This document shows positions 62,386 to 64,000 of a stretch of 64,000 bases of DNA, in pieces. The stretch is from Sphingobacteriaceae bacterium (GTDB lineage Bacteria > Bacteroidota > Bacteroidia > Sphingobacteriales > Sphingobacteriaceae), in assembly GCA_017745075.1 (NCBI GenBank), contig JAGIAD010000004.1, forward strand, positions 186,001 through 250,000, read 5' to 3'. Made by a program: the position numbers and the translations under genes. The notes under the pieces are model-generated. The model ran no database searches and had not been told where the DNA came from. It was given only the letters and a program-made list of their open reading frames with translations. The first letter of the stretch is position 1, and every line of letters begins with the position of its first letter.

Positions 62386-64000
62386 TTAATAAGCCCAGCG
62401 TGGATCGCCAATCGGGCCACCGGTACTTCCGGCAGTTCTTAAAGGCGAGGCAGCAGGCAGTGAAAAATCAGTTGTAGTAGCTGTCCAGCCTGTATTGATG
62501 CTTTGATTGCTGGCTAAAGTTGCCGTGCCAAAGGTGAGGGCTGTTCCACCTGTTAAGGCACTGAATAAATTGAAATAGTTACTGTTCGAGATTCTTAATG
62601 TGCTTCCTGCTCCTGTACCCCTTATGGCAGCAGCATTTACGGTACCCGATTTTGGCGTGTTGGCTAAAATGCTGTTCTGGATGGTAAAGTTGATCGGATT
62701 GGTATTGGCGTCCAGTAAGGCGTACTTTGCATTGCCGCCAAATCCATTAAAGGTTGAACTGGTAATCGAAACCGTTGGGATCACATCACCGGTATAGGTG
62801 GTGCTTGCCGTAACCAAACCCGGGCCCGCATTATAAAAAGTAGATTTCGAAACAGTAAGCGTATTAAATTGCATCTTGTTTACATGGAAGGTATAATAGG
62901 CCGAAGAACCATTGGCACCCATATCGTATACAATAGAGTTGTTCACGGTAATGCCTGTTATTTTAAAATCGCGCGCTGCCGTTCCCCTGTCACCACGTAA
63001 AAATGCAGTTGTTGCATTATGGACGATGCAATTATCTACTACCACATTGGTAAAGGTTGCTGCGGCGCCATTGGATGCCTGTGTACCAATAAAGTTGATA
63101 AAATAAAGTGCTGCTGCCGAAGCTCCATCAAACTCAATACCCGAAAGTGTTACACCTGCACCTGTTCCTTCTAAATCCAGTTCTTTAAAGTTAACCTTTG
63201 TATCTGTCGGGTTGCCGGAGGTAGATTTGATGGTGATGGTTTTTTGGGTAATAAATGTCGATGCTGCAGTTAGGTTGTAAGTGCCCGGATTCAGACCGAT
63301 AATTGCACCATTAGCTGCTGAACTAATTGCAGCAGCCAGGTCGTCGCCCGGATTTAATTTTACCGTATAAGTAGTAGGCGCAAGTGTAGTAAAAGTGGTA
63401 ATCCCTTTACTTTTTGTACCGGCAAAAAGTTCGGCAGTATATTTTGTTCCTGCAGCTAATCCTGTAATGACCTTTACGCCAGCAGATGCATCACCAGTAC
63501 TTAAAGTTGTTGTGGCGGCAGCACCAGCTGTTGGAGTTAAAACAATAGATGTTAGGCCAACTGTAGGCGTAAAACGCAATGTAATACTGTTTTCCTTAAT
63601 CTCGTTATCTCTGACCAGTAAAAACAACTGAATACCTGTTAACTGGAAGGCGCTGCTCCTTACGTATTTCGACTCGGGCTGACTTTCGGTGGCATTGGCC
63701 TTTACCCTGGCATAATATTTTGTCCGAACGGCTAAATTATCATCAGTTACTGTTACGCCTGTAGTATCGGCCGTTGTGCTATAGTTCACCGTAGCGAACA
63801 AAGAATCGGTAGAAAAATCGATACTGTATTTAAAGGTTTTTCCTGCGGACAATAGCGGCGGAGTCCAGGTTAATTTGGCCGAAGTTTCTCCGGTGGTAAT
63901 TTTTATATCGCTGGGCTTAAATATCCTCGCCGGGTCTGTTGGTACATCATCTTCTTTTTTACAGGAAGAAACTACAACAACCATTAACGATAAAATGATC
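62386..64000 (-). CDS. FN3 / DUF5123-DUF4957-type surface lipoprotein, 5'-truncated by the window edge
   Basis: At least 538 residues. A Met at 63984 exists, but the frame continues upstream (Ile-Ile-Leu-Ser-Leu before it) as the hydrophobic core of a lipoprotein signal that ends SSCKKEDD, so the true start lies beyond base 64000. Then come one or two fibronectin type III-like domains (about 20-110 and 115-205), and a parallel-beta region (NPGTYNLTAASTFITQKTI, VVDNCIVHNATTAF, NSIVYDMGAN, ISNSNYFNLFSA). This is the DUF4957/DUF5123 layout found beside susC/susD in pectin loci. Probable surface glycan-binding protein. Confidence 0.8.
   Translation of the reverse strand, partial: IILSLMVVVVSSCKKEDDVPTDPARIFKPSDIKITTGETSAKLTWTPPLLSAGKTFKYSIDFSTDSLFATVNYSTTADTTGVTVTDDNLAVRTKYYARVKANATESQPESKYVRSSAFQLTGIQLFLLVRDNEIKENSITLRFTPTVGLTSIVLTPTAGAAATTTLSTGDASAGVKVITGLAAGTKYTAELFAGTKSKGITTFTTLAPTTYTVKLNPGDDLAAAISSAANGAIIGLNPGTYNLTAASTFITQKTITIKSTSGNPTDTKVNFKELDLEGTGAGVTLSGIEFDGASAAALYFINFIGTQASNGAAATFTNVVVDNCIVHNATTAFLRGDRGTAARDFKITGITVNNSIVYDMGANGSSAYYTFHVNKMQFNTLTVSKSTFYNAGPGLVTASTTYTGDVIPTVSITSSTFNGFGGNAKYALLDANTNPINFTIQNSILANTPKSGTVNAAAIRGTGAGSTLRISNSNYFNLFSALTGGTALTFGTATLASNQSINTGWTATTTDFSLPAASPLRTAGSTGGPIGDPRWAY

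Overview
The window is chromosomal DNA from a member of Bacteroidota, most likely the family Sphingobacteriaceae and probably Pedobacter or a close relative. I infer this from the gene types (SusC-like TonB receptors with an N-terminal carboxypeptidase-like domain, DUF4407, Pr6Pr, a Bacteroidota-type intracellular hexuronate pathway), from the many starts lacking a Shine-Dalgarno sequence, and from promoter boxes fitting the Bacteroidota -7 consensus TAnnTTTG. No rRNA, tRNA or CRISPR array was seen.

Layout. 0.2-10 kb is housekeeping and accessory: a rhodanese, a DUF4407 membrane protein, a pair of secreted peptidases (M61, M28), an ECF41-type sigma factor with its usual partner (a carboxymuconolactone decarboxylase-like protein), and carB without the usual C-terminal regulatory domain. 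10-13 kb holds a NadR-like kinase behind a leader with a complete intrinsic terminator, then a dispersed repeat. One copy of the repeat is interrupted by an IS110-family element whose 5' non-coding end folds like a bridge RNA. 13-17.6 kb is a TPP-riboswitch operon: outer-membrane receptor, ThiE-like protein, degenerate thiamine pyrophosphokinase-like protein, GNAT acetyltransferase. 17.8-41.6 kb is mixed: outer-membrane beta-barrel protein, M49 peptidase, amidase, glnS, a cobalamin-binding protein with enoyl-CoA hydratase, an NtrC-type regulator, a small envelope cluster (AI-2E/YtxH/holin-like), aspS, an ECF sigma/anti-sigma pair with a beta-repeat protein, S41 protease, TlpA-like thioredoxin, bestrophin and an MHS transporter.

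41.6-64 kb is a pectin utilisation locus. Extracytoplasmic enzymes de-esterify pectin (two CE8 pectinesterases, two CE12 acetylesterases), cut it (GH28, PL10) and trim the products (GH105, GH43). An ExuT-type MFS transporter would import hexuronates. UxaC, UxaB, UxaA, KdgK and Eda then convert galacturonate to pyruvate and glyceraldehyde-3-phosphate. A GapN-like dehydrogenase follows directly and could oxidise the triose phosphate. The locus runs off the right edge in a lipoprotein with FN3 and parallel-beta repeats, of the kind usually encoded next to susC/susD; no SusC/SusD pair or dedicated regulator lies inside the window.

Most notable observations: the candidate IS110 bridge RNA with a guide complementary to the element end; the TPP riboswitch with an enlarged P3 arm; the leader ahead of the NadR-like kinase with a possible antiterminator; and a TGTCACA box ahead of the ECF41 partner gene. 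All RNA folds and pairings were done by eye.
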